35,796 nt of DNA from CALAZP01 sp964410725 (GCA_964410725.1 CAYPID010000023.1:1-35796); one strand, 5' to 3'; shown: positions 16,114-25,286, numbered from the stretch's first letter. Made by a program: numbers and translations. Notes: generated by a model not told the origin, from the letters alone.

Positions 16114-18756
16114 ATGAAAAGGTTGATCAATAGCATTTTCATGGGGCTGCTCCTCTGGGGCATCTCTTGGACGGCTGTTGGTCAACCTATTCCAATAAAA
16201 ATCTCTACTAAATCTATCATTGAACTTCCCCCCCTTGATAACGAAGCCCTAAAAAAAAAGGAAGCACAAAGAAGAATAGCTCACCTTCCCCCTCATTTTG
16301 CCACCAAAAGACTAGTTGATTTCCAACCCTCAACCCATGGACAATGGGAAAAACTAACCAACGATACCCTTTTGTGGTCCCTCACCATCCAGTCTCCAGA
16401 AGCACTGTCCCTAAATCTTGGATTTTCTAAATTTAAATTACCCCCACAAGCATATTTCTATCTCTATGCTCCTGCTACTGAACAGACCATCGGTCCACTC
16501 ACAGCCAATGATAATGAACTGCACAACCAATTTTTCAGTCCTGCTCTTGAAGGTGATGCTTTGGTGCTTTTACTTCAAATTCCCCAATCTAGAATTCCAG
16601 AACTGGAACTTCAATTATCTGCCGTAAACCACGATTTTATCGGGCTCCCAAACTTGCTTCAATCGTCTGAATGTCAAATTGATATCAACTGTGATGAAGC
16701 TGAACCCTACCAAAATATTGCTCAATCAGTTGGTTTAATAGGCATAGATGGTGTAGGGTTTTGTACTGGATTTTTGGTCAATAATACCGCTGAAGATTGC
16801 CGTCCTTATTTCATTACGGCCCATCACTGCGACATCAATAGACAAAACGCTCCCTCTGTAGTGGTATATTGGAATTTTCAAAACAGCTATTGCCGTTTGG
16901 AAAATGAACCAGGGGATGGTTCCCTATTAACTTTTAATTCAGGATCAAAATGGATAGCCAGCTTTCCACCCTCTGATTTTTGCCTATTAGAATTAGATGA
17001 CCCCGTTCACCCTGAAGCTAATGCTTATTTTGCTGGATGGAATCGAAAACCAGAGCCTCCGGACAACCTAACCTTTAGCATTCATCATCCCGATGGTTCC
17101 GAGAAGAGTCTAGCACTCAATACCGATGGTACTGAAATCATTAATTACGAACTTGGGGATTACCCCGACCAAAATGGCAACCATCTGATGGTGGCCAATT
17201 GGGAATTAGGAACTACTGAATACGGTTCTTCTGGAGCCCCACTATTGGATGAAAATCACCTTGTCGTTGGACAGTTACACGGCGGTTTAGCCAATTGCGA
17301 TAATAATGAATATGATGCCTTTGGTTGGTGGTTTAGAAGTTGGGAAGGAGGCGGGACTCCATCCTCAGCACTTAAATTTTGGTTAGATCCCCTCAATCGG
17401 GGGGATTTGATATTGGAAGGTCAATTTGAAAAGGATTGCGGGTACCATTTTATTGAATTTTTAGAACAGCCAACCACGCTGTGTGGAAAAGACACTCTAA
17501 TCTATTCTTTTCAATTGGGTCCTGAATTCAAAATTTCTACCCCACTGACTTTGGAAAACCTGCCTGATGAATTTGATTACTTTTTCATACCTAGTTCAGC
17601 TGTCGGTGGAGATGTAATCCGTCTTTTTATTTTTCCCGAAGGGGAACCATTATTCTCTCAGCAAGTGAGGTTTAATCTATTTGCGGTCAATCCTCAGGTA
17701 ACTGGTAAATTATCCCTTGGGTTTGGATACGCTCCAGCTTTAAGTCCCCCTCCTACCCTTAATCCTATGGAAGAGGAAAGCATCGCCCCAATTCTATCAT
17801 GGGCACCTTTGGAGGATCAAATCCTTTGGCAATTGGAAATAATCACCAACAATCGCATTGTAATAGACACCGTTCTTTCCCGTAATGAATTCCAAACTCC
17901 TCGATTAAATTCTAATACTGTTTACCAATGGAGAGTGAGGGTGGTAAACGAATGTGGCAATAGCGAATGGTCAGAAGTGATTACCTGGTTAACGCCTGCT
18001 GTCAGTTGTCAGGAATATGATCGTACACATGAAACACCTAAGCCGATTCCCGATAACAATCAGGGGATTTTCACAGATAGTGTTGAAGTAAAGGAATCTG
18101 GCAAACTAGTAGCCCTACGTCTAAATGGATTATCCATCAGACACAGCTTTATTGGAGATTTGTCTGCATGGCTGCAAAGTCCATCGGGTACCCGGGTAAT
18201 GCTTTTTGATCAACCGGGAGCACAGGGCAGTGGATATGGCTGTCCTGGAGAAAATTTAAACTTGAATTTGGACGATTTCGCCGCGGCGACCTATACAGAT
18301 CTTAATAATACTTGTGCCTATACAGTTCCTTCCATTTCAGGTGATTTTCAACCCAAGGAACGGCTTCTACAGTTTCAAGAGGAAAATCCCAAGGGATACT
18401 GGAAATTGATTGTAGAAGATCAAGCTACTGACGATATAGGAAGTGTAGAAAAATGGTCTTTAGAAGTATGTATATCATCCACAACCATTGCTACTTCCCC
18501 CCGCCAAAACAGGCAGATAGCCATTGAAGTTTTTCCCAATCCTAGCCAGGGCCATACAGTTATTAAGAATTGGCCTACTGATGAGGAACTTAAACTGGTT
18601 CGGATATTCGCCACAAATGGGCAATTGGTTTATGCCAACGCCATGGACAGGGGACAACGAAACATAGATTTAACCACCTTAAGCAATGGAACTTACCTTT
18701 GTCAATTACAGGGGCAAAAAACACAGGTTTATCGAAAAATCATTCTTCTCAGATAA
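16114..18756 (+). CDS. Trypsin-fold (lysyl endopeptidase-like) protease with P-domain and T9SS sorting domain
   Basis: This 880-aa secreted protein has a signal peptide (1-23) and a propeptide-like region up to about residue 200. The S1-type serine protease domain has a readable triad: His238 in TAHHC, Asp288 in SDFCLLELDD and Ser373 in GSSGAPL. Paired cysteines resemble Lys-C/lysyl endopeptidases. A fibronectin-type region follows (QWRVRVVNECGNSEWSEVITW), then a proprotein-convertase P-domain-like module (about 660-790, FIGDLSAWLQSPSGTRVML). The type A T9SS C-terminal sorting domain begins at IEVFPNPSQGHTVI and ends LSNGTYLCQLQG and QVYRKIILLR. It should be exported through T9SS and anchored or released at the surface. 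Cleavage specificity is not certain from sequence. Confidence 0.92.
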   Translation: MKRLINSIFMGLLLWGISWTAVGQPIPIKISTKSIIELPPLDNEALKKKEAQRRIAHLPPHFATKRLVDFQPSTHGQWEKLTNDTLLWSLTIQSPEALSLNLGFSKFKLPPQAYFYLYAPATEQTIGPLTANDNELHNQFFSPALEGDALVLLLQIPQSRIPELELQLSAVNHDFIGLPNLLQSSECQIDINCDEAEPYQNIAQSVGLIGIDGVGFCTGFLVNNTAEDCRPYFITAHHCDINRQNAPSVVVYWNFQNSYCRLENEPGDGSLLTFNSGSKWIASFPPSDFCLLELDDPVHPEANAYFAGWNRKPEPPDNLTFSIHHPDGSEKSLALNTDGTEIINYELGDYPDQNGNHLMVANWELGTTEYGSSGAPLLDENHLVVGQLHGGLANCDNNEYDAFGWWFRSWEGGGTPSSALKFWLDPLNRGDLILEGQFEKDCGYHFIEFLEQPTTLCGKDTLIYSFQLGPEFKISTPLTLENLPDEFDYFFIPSSAVGGDVIRLFIFPEGEPLFSQQVRFNLFAVNPQVTGKLSLGFGYAPALSPPPTLNPMEEESIAPILSWAPLEDQILWQLEIITNNRIVIDTVLSRNEFQTPRLNSNTVYQWRVRVVNECGNSEWSEVITWLTPAVSCQEYDRTHETPKPIPDNNQGIFTDSVEVKESGKLVALRLNGLSIRHSFIGDLSAWLQSPSGTRVMLFDQPGAQGSGYGCPGENLNLNLDDFAAATYTDLNNTCAYTVPSISGDFQPKERLLQFQEENPKGYWKLIVEDQATDDIGSVEKWSLEVCISSTTIATSPRQNRQIAIEVFPNPSQGHTVIKNWPTDEELKLVRIFATNGQLVYANAMDRGQRNIDLTTLSNGTYLCQLQGQKTQVYRKIILLR

Positions 18757-18764
18757 TAGGTTTT

Positions 18765-18772
18765 TATATTTG
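18765..18772 (+). promoter_or_regulatory. Candidate dacB promoter -7 element
   Basis: TATATTTG fits the TAnnTTTG consensus exactly and lies between the protease stop codon and the dacB start codon, ending only 4 bp before that ATG. If used, the transcript would begin at or next to the start codon and be nearly leaderless. Confidence 0.45.
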
Positions 18773-18776
18773 CACT

Positions 18777-20258
18777 ATGAAGCCACTATTCCTTTTTTCC
18801 ATTATGGTCTGTTTGGTCTTTGAACCAACTTTTCTCAAAAGTCAAGGAAGTTTTCAAGAAGCCATTAATCGTTTTGTCCAGCAACCTGAACTCAAATTTG
18901 CCGGAGTGGGTATTGCCGTTATGGATATGAAAAGCAAAAAGTTAGTAGCTGCCCATCAGCCTAATTTGGCCCTTATTCCTGCTTCTTCAATGAAAACATT
19001 AGTAACCGCCTCAGCATTGGCCATTTTAGGACCTGATTTCACTTATACAACGGAAGTTTATATTCAAGGTCAGTTAAACCAAGAGGGTACTCTCAATGGC
19101 AATTTAGTCATTAAGGGCGGTGGAGATCCCACCCTAGGTTCAGACGATATGGAGGGAGCAGTAACCCTTTCCCAATTTGAATCTACCATCCTCAAGGCGG
19201 TTCAAATGGCTGGAATAAAAAAAATTGACGGATATATTATAGCCGATGCTTCTATTTTTCCAAGCGAAGTTCAAGTTCCCTCTTGGCAATGGGAAGATCT
19301 CGGCAACTACTACGGAGCCGGAAGTTGGGGTCTAAATATACACGACAACCAATACGAAATACAATTTACTAGAAATTTAGAAGTCGGTCAATCCGCTCAA
19401 CTTGCAGGGACCCAACCGTATGTGCATCGTTTAAATTTTATAAATGGGGTAACTCAAGCCCCTTCAGGAACTGGTGACCAAGCGTATATATATGGGGCGC
19501 CCTATGCCATAGAAAGATACCTGACCGGTACTATTCCCGTCGGAAAAACACCTTTTAGTATCAAAGGGGCTCTACCCAATCCTCCTTTATTTGCCGCAGA
19601 TATCATCAAAGACAAACTGGCAGAAGCTGGAATCCCAACCACTTTAGGGGCAACCACGCTACTTGATTTAAATCAAGCAGGTATCACTCCATCCGGTCCA
19701 CAGATATTCCTCACCAGATTCTTTTCCCCTCCTTTAAAAGAAATCGTTCGTTTTGCCAATTACGAAAGCAATAATATGTATTGTGAAACTCTTTTAAAAA
19801 CAATCGCCTTGAGCGCAGGAGCAGTAGCTAATGAAAAAGAAGGATTGAAAATTCAACAAAATTTCTGGGAGGAACAGGGAATAGATTTTACCGGAACATT
19901 CTTAAGAGACGGTAGTGGCCTCTCTTCGAGAAATGGCATCACAGCAGATTTTCTAACCCGATTTTTAACCAACTTGGCGTATAACAAGTCCTATTTTGAA
20001 CACTTTTATAACAGTTTGCCTATTGCTGGTCAAACGGGAAGTCAAAAAGACCGCATGAAAAATACGGCAGCTATGGGCAATCTTAGAGTTAAAAGTGGGA
20101 CTATGGATAAAGTAAAAGGGTTCTCGGGTTACTTCTCTAATTGGTCAAACACACAATATTCCTTTGTAATTTTGGTTAATAACTATACAGGATCACATGG
20201 TAATATCAGAGATAAAATGGAAGCTTTGATGGTGGAATTCTGTCAAATTGCACGATAA
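18777..20258 (+). CDS. dacB: D-alanyl-D-alanine carboxypeptidase/endopeptidase, PBP4 type (peptidase S13)
   Basis: This 493-aa periplasmic penicillin-binding protein trims or cleaves D-Ala peptide links in peptidoglycan. The ATG at 18777 (MKPLFLF) begins a signal peptide of about 23 residues; an in-frame ATG upstream lies within the preceding gene. The three active-site motifs of the S13 family are present: SxxK at Ser70-Lys73 (SSMK), SNN in YESNNMY, and the KTG-like KSGTM. The large insertion between the first two motifs is typical of PBP4. Its stop codon overlaps the start of the next gene by 1 bp (TAATG), so the two are translationally coupled. Confidence 0.93.
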   Translation: MKPLFLFSIMVCLVFEPTFLKSQGSFQEAINRFVQQPELKFAGVGIAVMDMKSKKLVAAHQPNLALIPASSMKTLVTASALAILGPDFTYTTEVYIQGQLNQEGTLNGNLVIKGGGDPTLGSDDMEGAVTLSQFESTILKAVQMAGIKKIDGYIIADASIFPSEVQVPSWQWEDLGNYYGAGSWGLNIHDNQYEIQFTRNLEVGQSAQLAGTQPYVHRLNFINGVTQAPSGTGDQAYIYGAPYAIERYLTGTIPVGKTPFSIKGALPNPPLFAADIIKDKLAEAGIPTTLGATTLLDLNQAGITPSGPQIFLTRFFSPPLKEIVRFANYESNNMYCETLLKTIALSAGAVANEKEGLKIQQNFWEEQGIDFTGTFLRDGSGLSSRNGITADFLTRFLTNLAYNKSYFEHFYNSLPIAGQTGSQKDRMKNTAAMGNLRVKSGTMDKVKGFSGYFSNWSNTQYSFVILVNNYTGSHGNIRDKMEALMVEFCQIAR

Positions 20259-20959
20259 TGATGAAAAACCTTCTACTATTGCTTCTTTTGGTTCTTCTCT
20301 CCTGCACCAATCAGCAAACTACCAGCAATGATTGGACGAATATCCCATTTGAAGATTCCGTTCCTTTAAGAACTAATAGTGTGGGCATCAGCGAAGACTA
20401 CCTACATACCAATCGAGGAATCTGGCAAAAACCCGACGTTGTAGTCTCCATGCTCGGAGATTTAGAAAATAAAGTAGTGGCAGACATAGGCGCTGGGACC
20501 GGTTTTTTTACTTATAAAATTTTGCCCAGAGCCGAGAAAGTCATCGCTATTGATATAGATCCTTCGTTTATCCATTACTTGGACAGCCTAAAAGCAATAA
20601 ATCTTCCAGAAAGCCAATATTGGCGCTTGGAAACCCGTTTGGCAGAGCCAAATAGGCCCGCTCCTATTAACTATCAAGAAGTGGATGTCATCCTCGTGGT
20701 GAATACCTATACTTACCTGGAAGATCGGATTAATTATCTTCAATCCCTTCGGGAAAATCTAAAGCCAGGCGGCAAACTAGTCATTATAGATTTTAAGAAA
20801 AAAAGAACTCCTGTTGGACCACCTCAAGATATAAGATTGCCGCTTTACGTTGTGGAAGAAGAATTGTATGAAGCTGGGTTTGAATATGTTCATACCAACG
20901 ACACCTACTTGGATTTTCAATACATCCTAACCGCTGAAAAAGAATTGTCGGTTAACTAA
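20258..20959 (+). CDS. Lipoprotein-like class I SAM-dependent methyltransferase
   Basis: This 233-aa protein (232 aa if the adjacent second ATG is used) has two clear parts. The first is a hydrophobic leader, LLLLLLLVLLSC, with a good lipobox ending at Cys16, followed by a polar linker. The second is a Rossmann methyltransferase domain with motif I VVADIGAGTGFFT, the acidic end of the second strand AIDIDPSF, and the post-motif LKPGGKLVIIDFKK. Family knowledge puts SAM enzymes in the cytoplasm, so a lipoprotein signal on one is odd. It could be anchored by its leader, work on an imported substrate, or have lost SAM binding. Coupling to dacB suggests a cell-envelope role, but the substrate is unknown. 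Confidence 0.82.
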   Translation: MMKNLLLLLLLVLLSCTNQQTTSNDWTNIPFEDSVPLRTNSVGISEDYLHTNRGIWQKPDVVVSMLGDLENKVVADIGAGTGFFTYKILPRAEKVIAIDIDPSFIHYLDSLKAINLPESQYWRLETRLAEPNRPAPINYQEVDVILVVNTYTYLEDRINYLQSLRENLKPGGKLVIIDFKKKRTPVGPPQDIRLPLYVVEEELYEAGFEYVHTNDTYLDFQYILTAEKELSVN

Positions 20960-20962
20960 CAT

Positions 20963-22237
20963 CTATTTATTGACCAACAGTTCTTCTCTTCCCGGTCCTG
21001 TAGATATCATATCTATAGAGACCCCAAGAAGTTCCTCTAATCTCTCAATAAAGGCTTTAGCTTTTGGGGGCAGTTCCGCAGCATCAGTAGCTTGACTGAC
21101 ACCTTGCATCCAACCCTCACAATATTCATACGCCACGTCAATATCCTCCGCACACAAATCATAAGGTAAAGACTTAAATTCTGCTCCCTTGATTCGATAT
21201 TTTATTCCAATTCCAATACTATCAAACACATTCAGAACATCCAACTTAGTCAATACAATAGAGCTTACCCCATTCAACATAATGGTATACTTCAGTTGAA
21301 GAATATCAATCCATCCACATCGTCTCGGTCTGCCTGTTGTAGCACCAAATTCATTCCCCTCTTGTTGTAATTTTTCCCCAGTAGCATCGAATAATTCCGT
21401 CGGAAAAGGTCCAGAACCTACTCTGGTGCAGTAAGCTTTAGTAATCCCAATGACTTTACCGATTTTTTGAGGGGCAATTCCTAGTCCCGTGCACACCCCT
21501 GCAGTAGTAGTGGAAGAAGAAGTGACATAGGGATACGTTCCATAATCAATATCCAACATAGAACCTTGCGCACCTTCCGCCAATATTCTTTTACCATCTG
21601 CCAATGCTTCATTAATAAAATATTCACAATCAATGGCTCGAACTTGATTTCGGAGATTTTCTAAACTGTCCAACCACAATTTTTCTTCCGAAGCCAAATC
21701 GAATTCAACAGGTTCATATCGGTCCAAAAGCTGAAGATGCTTTTGCTTCAATGCTTCGTATTTATCCATAAAATCAGAAGCAAATACATCGCCAAATCTC
21801 AATCCATTCCTTCCTGTTTTGTCCATATAAGTTGGACCTATTCCCTTGAGAGTAGAACCAATTTTAGCTTTTCCCTTAGCCTGTTCTGAAGCGGCATCCA
21901 ACCACCGATGAGTTGGCAGAATCAAATGTGCTTTATTAGCAATCACTAATCTACTGGAATAATCTACCCCATGTCGAGTTAACATATCCAACTCTTTTTC
22001 CAACGTAATTGGATCAAGGACCACACCATTGCCAATCACATTGATAGCGCCTTCTCTGAAAATACCGGATGGAACGGTGTGAAGCACAAATTTTTGTCCA
22101 TCTATTTTTAAAGTATGACCTGCGTTGGGACCTCCCTGAAAACGAGCAATAATATCGTAAGAAGGGGCTAAAAAATCAACGATCTTCCCCTTTCCCTCAT
22201 CTCCCCATTGGAGACCTAGCAATACATCAACAGCCAT
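20963..22237 (-). CDS. purA: Adenylosuccinate synthetase
   Basis: This 424-aa cytoplasmic enzyme joins IMP and aspartate with GTP, the first committed step to AMP. The glycine-rich loop is at 12-18 (GDEGKGK) after LGLQW. Other signatures are GPNAGHT, GIGPTYMDK, the IMP-binding QGSMLDIDYGTYPYVTSS region and GRPRRCGWID. Length is normal. It is the last gene of a minus-strand group with fur and the (p)ppGpp enzyme. This arrangement is recurrent in Bacteroidota and places an enzyme that is inhibited by ppGpp in other bacteria next to the ppGpp enzyme. It converges on the methyltransferase gene with a 3-bp gap. Confidence 0.97.
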   Translation of the reverse strand: MAVDVLLGLQWGDEGKGKIVDFLAPSYDIIARFQGGPNAGHTLKIDGQKFVLHTVPSGIFREGAINVIGNGVVLDPITLEKELDMLTRHGVDYSSRLVIANKAHLILPTHRWLDAASEQAKGKAKIGSTLKGIGPTYMDKTGRNGLRFGDVFASDFMDKYEALKQKHLQLLDRYEPVEFDLASEEKLWLDSLENLRNQVRAIDCEYFINEALADGKRILAEGAQGSMLDIDYGTYPYVTSSSTTTAGVCTGLGIAPQKIGKVIGITKAYCTRVGSGPFPTELFDATGEKLQQEGNEFGATTGRPRRCGWIDILQLKYTIMLNGVSSIVLTKLDVLNVFDSIGIGIKYRIKGAEFKSLPYDLCAEDIDVAYEYCEGWMQGVSQATDAAELPPKAKAFIERLEELLGVSIDMISTGPGREELLVNK

Positions 22238-22278
22238 TGGTAAATTTTGTATTTGGTGTTTGGTAAAAGTAACAATAT

Positions 22279-22752
22279 TTAGGATTTGGTCTTGTCACAT
22301 GCGCCATCACAAGAACCAAAAAGATTAAGGGCGTGATGCGTAATTTTGAATTTCATGATCTCACCCATCATGTTTTTAATTTGCTGAATTCTAGGGTCAC
22401 AAAACTCCAAAACTTTCCCACAATCCACGCAAATTAAGTGGTCGTGCTGCTTGAAGCCATAGGATTTTTCATACTGGGTTAGGTTTTTGCCAAACTGGTG
22501 TTTTTTGATGAGGTCACAGTGAACCAATAATTCTAAAGTATTATATACTGTAGCCCTACTAACCCTATAATTCTGATTTTTCATGTGTACATAGAGCGCT
22601 TCAGCATCGAAATGATCGGTACGATTATAAATCTCTTCGAGAATAGCATATCGCTCTGGTGTTTTCCGAAGATGGTTGGTTTCCAGATGAGCGGTGAAAA
22701 TATTTCTTACCTCTCGTAATACTTTTTCACTAACCTTACCCTCTGCTTCCAT
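22279..22752 (-). CDS. Fur-family metal-responsive transcriptional regulator
   Basis: This 157-aa protein has an N-terminal winged helix (LRKTPERYAILEEIYN, then VSRATVYNTLELLVHCDLI) and a C-terminal dimerisation and metal domain. Metal ligands are visible in HDHLICVDCGKVLEF, and a second cysteine pair in GSCDGACDK likely completes a structural zinc site. It could be Fur, PerR or Zur; sequence alone does not separate them. It starts 4 bp after the (p)ppGpp enzyme gene ends and is followed by purA after 41 bp, so all three are probably one operon. Confidence 0.92.
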   Translation of the reverse strand: MEAEGKVSEKVLREVRNIFTAHLETNHLRKTPERYAILEEIYNRTDHFDAEALYVHMKNQNYRVSRATVYNTLELLVHCDLIKKHQFGKNLTQYEKSYGFKQHDHLICVDCGKVLEFCDPRIQQIKNMMGEIMKFKITHHALNLFGSCDGACDKTKS

Positions 22753-22756
22753 ACTA

Positions 22757-25000
22757 TTAATTATTGGTTATTCTTCTAACGGTTGAAACACTCTCCAAGT
22801 TTTCTAAATGGTGAATCACCCGTTGCAATTGCTCTGTATTTTTCACCAACAAACTTACCCTACCCTCAAAATATCCCGCATCTCCAGATATATTAAATGA
22901 CCGAATATTTAATCCTAGTAAATTGGAAATTTCAAATGTCAACCGTTGAATAATACCTGGACCATCGTCAATACCTGTAATCACCAGGTCCGCCACGAAG
23001 AAAGCATCCGAGGTGCTGACCCACTCTGCTTTCATTACCCGATATCCGTAATTTACCATGATATTATCGGCATTCGGACAACTCGTTCTGTGTATTTTAA
23101 GGCCAGCATTGGCTGTTAGATAACCAAAAATATCATCCCCCTGTACTGGATTACAACAAGTGGCAAAGGTGAATTCATATCGATCAGACGGTTCCCCATT
23201 AATCAAAAGAATGGTTTTACCAGTAATCTTCTTCTGTCGTATTCTCCTAGTAATCGCCTCCCCGGGTTCCTCTATCCCATCTTCTCGTTTTTCTTCGGGT
23301 ATCAATAACAGTTTTCCACCCTCAACGGTAAAAATCTTGAAAATATCAGCTATGGTCAATTCTTCCGTAGAAATCGCAAAAAACAAATCAACGTGTGAGG
23401 AATATTGAAAATGCCTGACCAATAGATCATAGGCCTCTTCGTAATTGTTGACCTTTAAATGCTTAAACTTTCGCTCTAAAGCTTCCTTCCCGAATTCTCC
23501 CTGCTTTCTGCGCTCTTCCTTCAATGAAGACCGAATTTTAGCCTTGGCCTTTCCCGTAGTCACCAACTTCAACCAGTCCTCAGTAGGGCGCTGATTCTTA
23601 TTACTGGTAATGGTAATCTGATCCCCATTTTGTAAAACATACCCCATAGGAACCAACTTGTTGTTTACCTTGATAGCTGTGCAATGGAAACCCAAATCTG
23701 TATGAATACTAAAGGCAAAGTCTAATCCTGTTGCGCCTTTCGGCAAAATTTTTAAATCCCCATTAGGAGTGTACACATATACCTCTTCATTGAATAGATT
23801 ATTGGCCTTAAAGTCCCCCAAAAACTCAACAGCATCGGCTGTGGGATCATCCAAAATGTCCCTTACACTATCCAACCACCGCTCGTAGACATCAGGCTGA
23901 CCCGAAATACCCTTGTATTTCCAATGTGCAGCAAATCCTCTCTCCGCTATCTCATCCATTCGCTCTGATCGAACCTGAACTTCGACATATCTTCCTTTAG
24001 GTCCAATAACTGTGGTGTGCAAAGATTCATAACCATTGGACTTAGGCGTGGTAATCCAGTCCTTTAGCCTTTCTGGAATAGGAATATGAACATCCGTAAC
24101 TATTGAATAAATCTGCCAACAGATTAATTTCTCCATATCCTTAGGAACATCAACAATAATTCTGATGGCGAATAAATCATAGATTTCTTCAAATGGGACA
24201 TTCTTAGCCCGAAGCTTTTTCCAAATAGAATAGATGGACTTAGGCCTTCCCGTAATGCGGTAGGGATAACCAATATTATCCAGTTTGCTTTTCAAAGGTT
24301 CAATAAATGCATCTATATATTGTAGCCGAGAGGTCTTGGTCTGTTGTAACTTTTTGGCTATATCTTTATAGGTGTCCTCATCGGTAATTTTCATGCACAA
24401 ATCCAAGTACTCCATTTTGATTGCATACAAACCTAGTCTATGTGCTAAAGGAGCGTATATATAACTGGTCTCTGCTGCTATCTTCAACTGCTTTTCACGA
24501 GGCATGGAATTTAGAGTCCGCATATTATGCAACCTATCGGCCATTTTTATCAATACCACTCTGACATCTTCAATTAAAGTACTCAATACCTTTTTGAAAT
24601 TTTCCGCCTGAGGGCTCTCCGCATTATACGCACTATCGAGCTTGGTCAACCCATCGACTATTTTTGCTACGCGAGGGCCAAAAAGTTGATGTATTTGCAA
24701 CAAGGTAGTTGGAGTATCTTCCACCACATCGTGGAGCAAAGCCGCTATAATAGCAGTTGGACCTAACCCAATTTCCTCCGCACAGATTTGCGCTACCGCA
24801 ATAGGATGCAATATATAAGGCTCACCGGATTTCCTTCGTTGATTGCCATGAGAATCTAATGCCAATTGAAATGCCTTTTCAATGGGGTACTCATCCTCCG
24901 GCTTCATTCTAGGGCGCATGAACCGCAGTAAATGGTCAAAAGCCTCTTTTATTTGATGACTTTCTTCCGTTGGCGCCTCGAGTATTTCAGATACTGACAT
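22757..25000 (-). CDS. rsh: RelA/SpoT-family bifunctional (p)ppGpp synthetase/hydrolase
   Basis: I start this protein at the ATG at 24998-25000 (MSVSEIL), giving 747 aa. The open frame continues to 25120, but the extra 40 residues run over a good tRNA promoter box on the other strand. Domains in order are the HD hydrolase with HPIAVAQ, LLHDVVEDT and KMADRLHNMRTL, the synthetase with GRPKSIYSIWKKL and YVEVQVRSERMDEIAERG, a TGS domain (VYVYTPNGDLKILPKGATGLDFAF), a helical and zinc-finger region with TCCNP, and a C-terminal ACT domain. The HD ligands look intact, so both making and breaking of the alarmone are expected. It is the first gene of rsh-fur-purA. Confidence 0.95.
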   Translation of the reverse strand: MSVSEILEAPTEESHQIKEAFDHLLRFMRPRMKPEDEYPIEKAFQLALDSHGNQRRKSGEPYILHPIAVAQICAEEIGLGPTAIIAALLHDVVEDTPTTLLQIHQLFGPRVAKIVDGLTKLDSAYNAESPQAENFKKVLSTLIEDVRVVLIKMADRLHNMRTLNSMPREKQLKIAAETSYIYAPLAHRLGLYAIKMEYLDLCMKITDEDTYKDIAKKLQQTKTSRLQYIDAFIEPLKSKLDNIGYPYRITGRPKSIYSIWKKLRAKNVPFEEIYDLFAIRIIVDVPKDMEKLICWQIYSIVTDVHIPIPERLKDWITTPKSNGYESLHTTVIGPKGRYVEVQVRSERMDEIAERGFAAHWKYKGISGQPDVYERWLDSVRDILDDPTADAVEFLGDFKANNLFNEEVYVYTPNGDLKILPKGATGLDFAFSIHTDLGFHCTAIKVNNKLVPMGYVLQNGDQITITSNKNQRPTEDWLKLVTTGKAKAKIRSSLKEERRKQGEFGKEALERKFKHLKVNNYEEAYDLLVRHFQYSSHVDLFFAISTEELTIADIFKIFTVEGGKLLLIPEEKREDGIEEPGEAITRRIRQKKITGKTILLINGEPSDRYEFTFATCCNPVQGDDIFGYLTANAGLKIHRTSCPNADNIMVNYGYRVMKAEWVSTSDAFFVADLVITGIDDGPGIIQRLTFEISNLLGLNIRSFNISGDAGYFEGRVSLLVKNTEQLQRVIHHLENLESVSTVRRITNN

Positions 25001-25109
25001 GGTGCCATAAATATGCTTATATTTTCCCAATATTCTAACACTTACAGGTATTATTGGTCCTCCGTCAAATAATTTTTTCAAGCCAACATTATTTTTGATT
25101 AAAAGATTA

Positions 25110-25117
25110 TATATTTG
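25110..25117 (+). promoter_or_regulatory. Promoter -7 element for tRNA-Leu
   Basis: TATATTTG is an exact TAnnTTTG match, 39 bp before the tRNA 5' end. It overlaps the alternative upstream start of the divergent rsh gene. This supports the shorter Rsh protein. A TTTG at 25094-25097 is too close to be a normal -33 box. Confidence 0.55.
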
Positions 25118-25156
25118 CATCGCTTTTTTAGACAGCTAGTCTATTGAGGTTGACAT

Positions 25157-25238
25157 GCGGGTGTGGCGAAATTGGTAGACGCGCTAGACTTAGGATCTAG
25201 TGCTGCAAGGCGTGGGGGTTCGAGTCCCTCCACCCGCA
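25157..25238 (+). tRNA. tRNA-Leu (anticodon UAG)
   Basis: The acceptor strands GCGGGTG (25157-25163) and CACCCGC (25231-25237) pair perfectly. The D region TGGCGAAATTGGTAGACGCG is of leucine type. The anticodon stem CTAGA/TCTAG encloses the loop CTTAGGA with anticodon TAG. A long variable arm (GCTGCAAGGC region) marks a class II tRNA. The T arm has GTTCGAG. The discriminator is A, followed by CCG, so the CCA end is not encoded and must be added by the nucleotidyltransferase. Confidence 0.95.
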
Positions 25239-25245
25239 CCGGGAT

Positions 25246-25286
25246 AAGGGTGTCGCACAAAACAAAGTGCCACCCTTTTTTCTTTT
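25246..25286 (+). terminator. Intrinsic terminator after tRNA-Leu
   Basis: AAGGGTG and GCAC (25246-25252 and 25255-25258, separated by a 2-base bulge) pair with GTGC and CACCCTT (25267-25277) around an 8-base A-rich loop, followed by a T tract. It lies just after the tRNA and before the tig start codon, so it separates the two transcripts. Confidence 0.85.

Noticed and set aside
25001..25120. N-terminal 40-residue extension of the (p)ppGpp enzyme
   Set aside because: It is not like other family N-termini and runs over a TATATTTG element that fits the promoter of the tRNA on the other strand.
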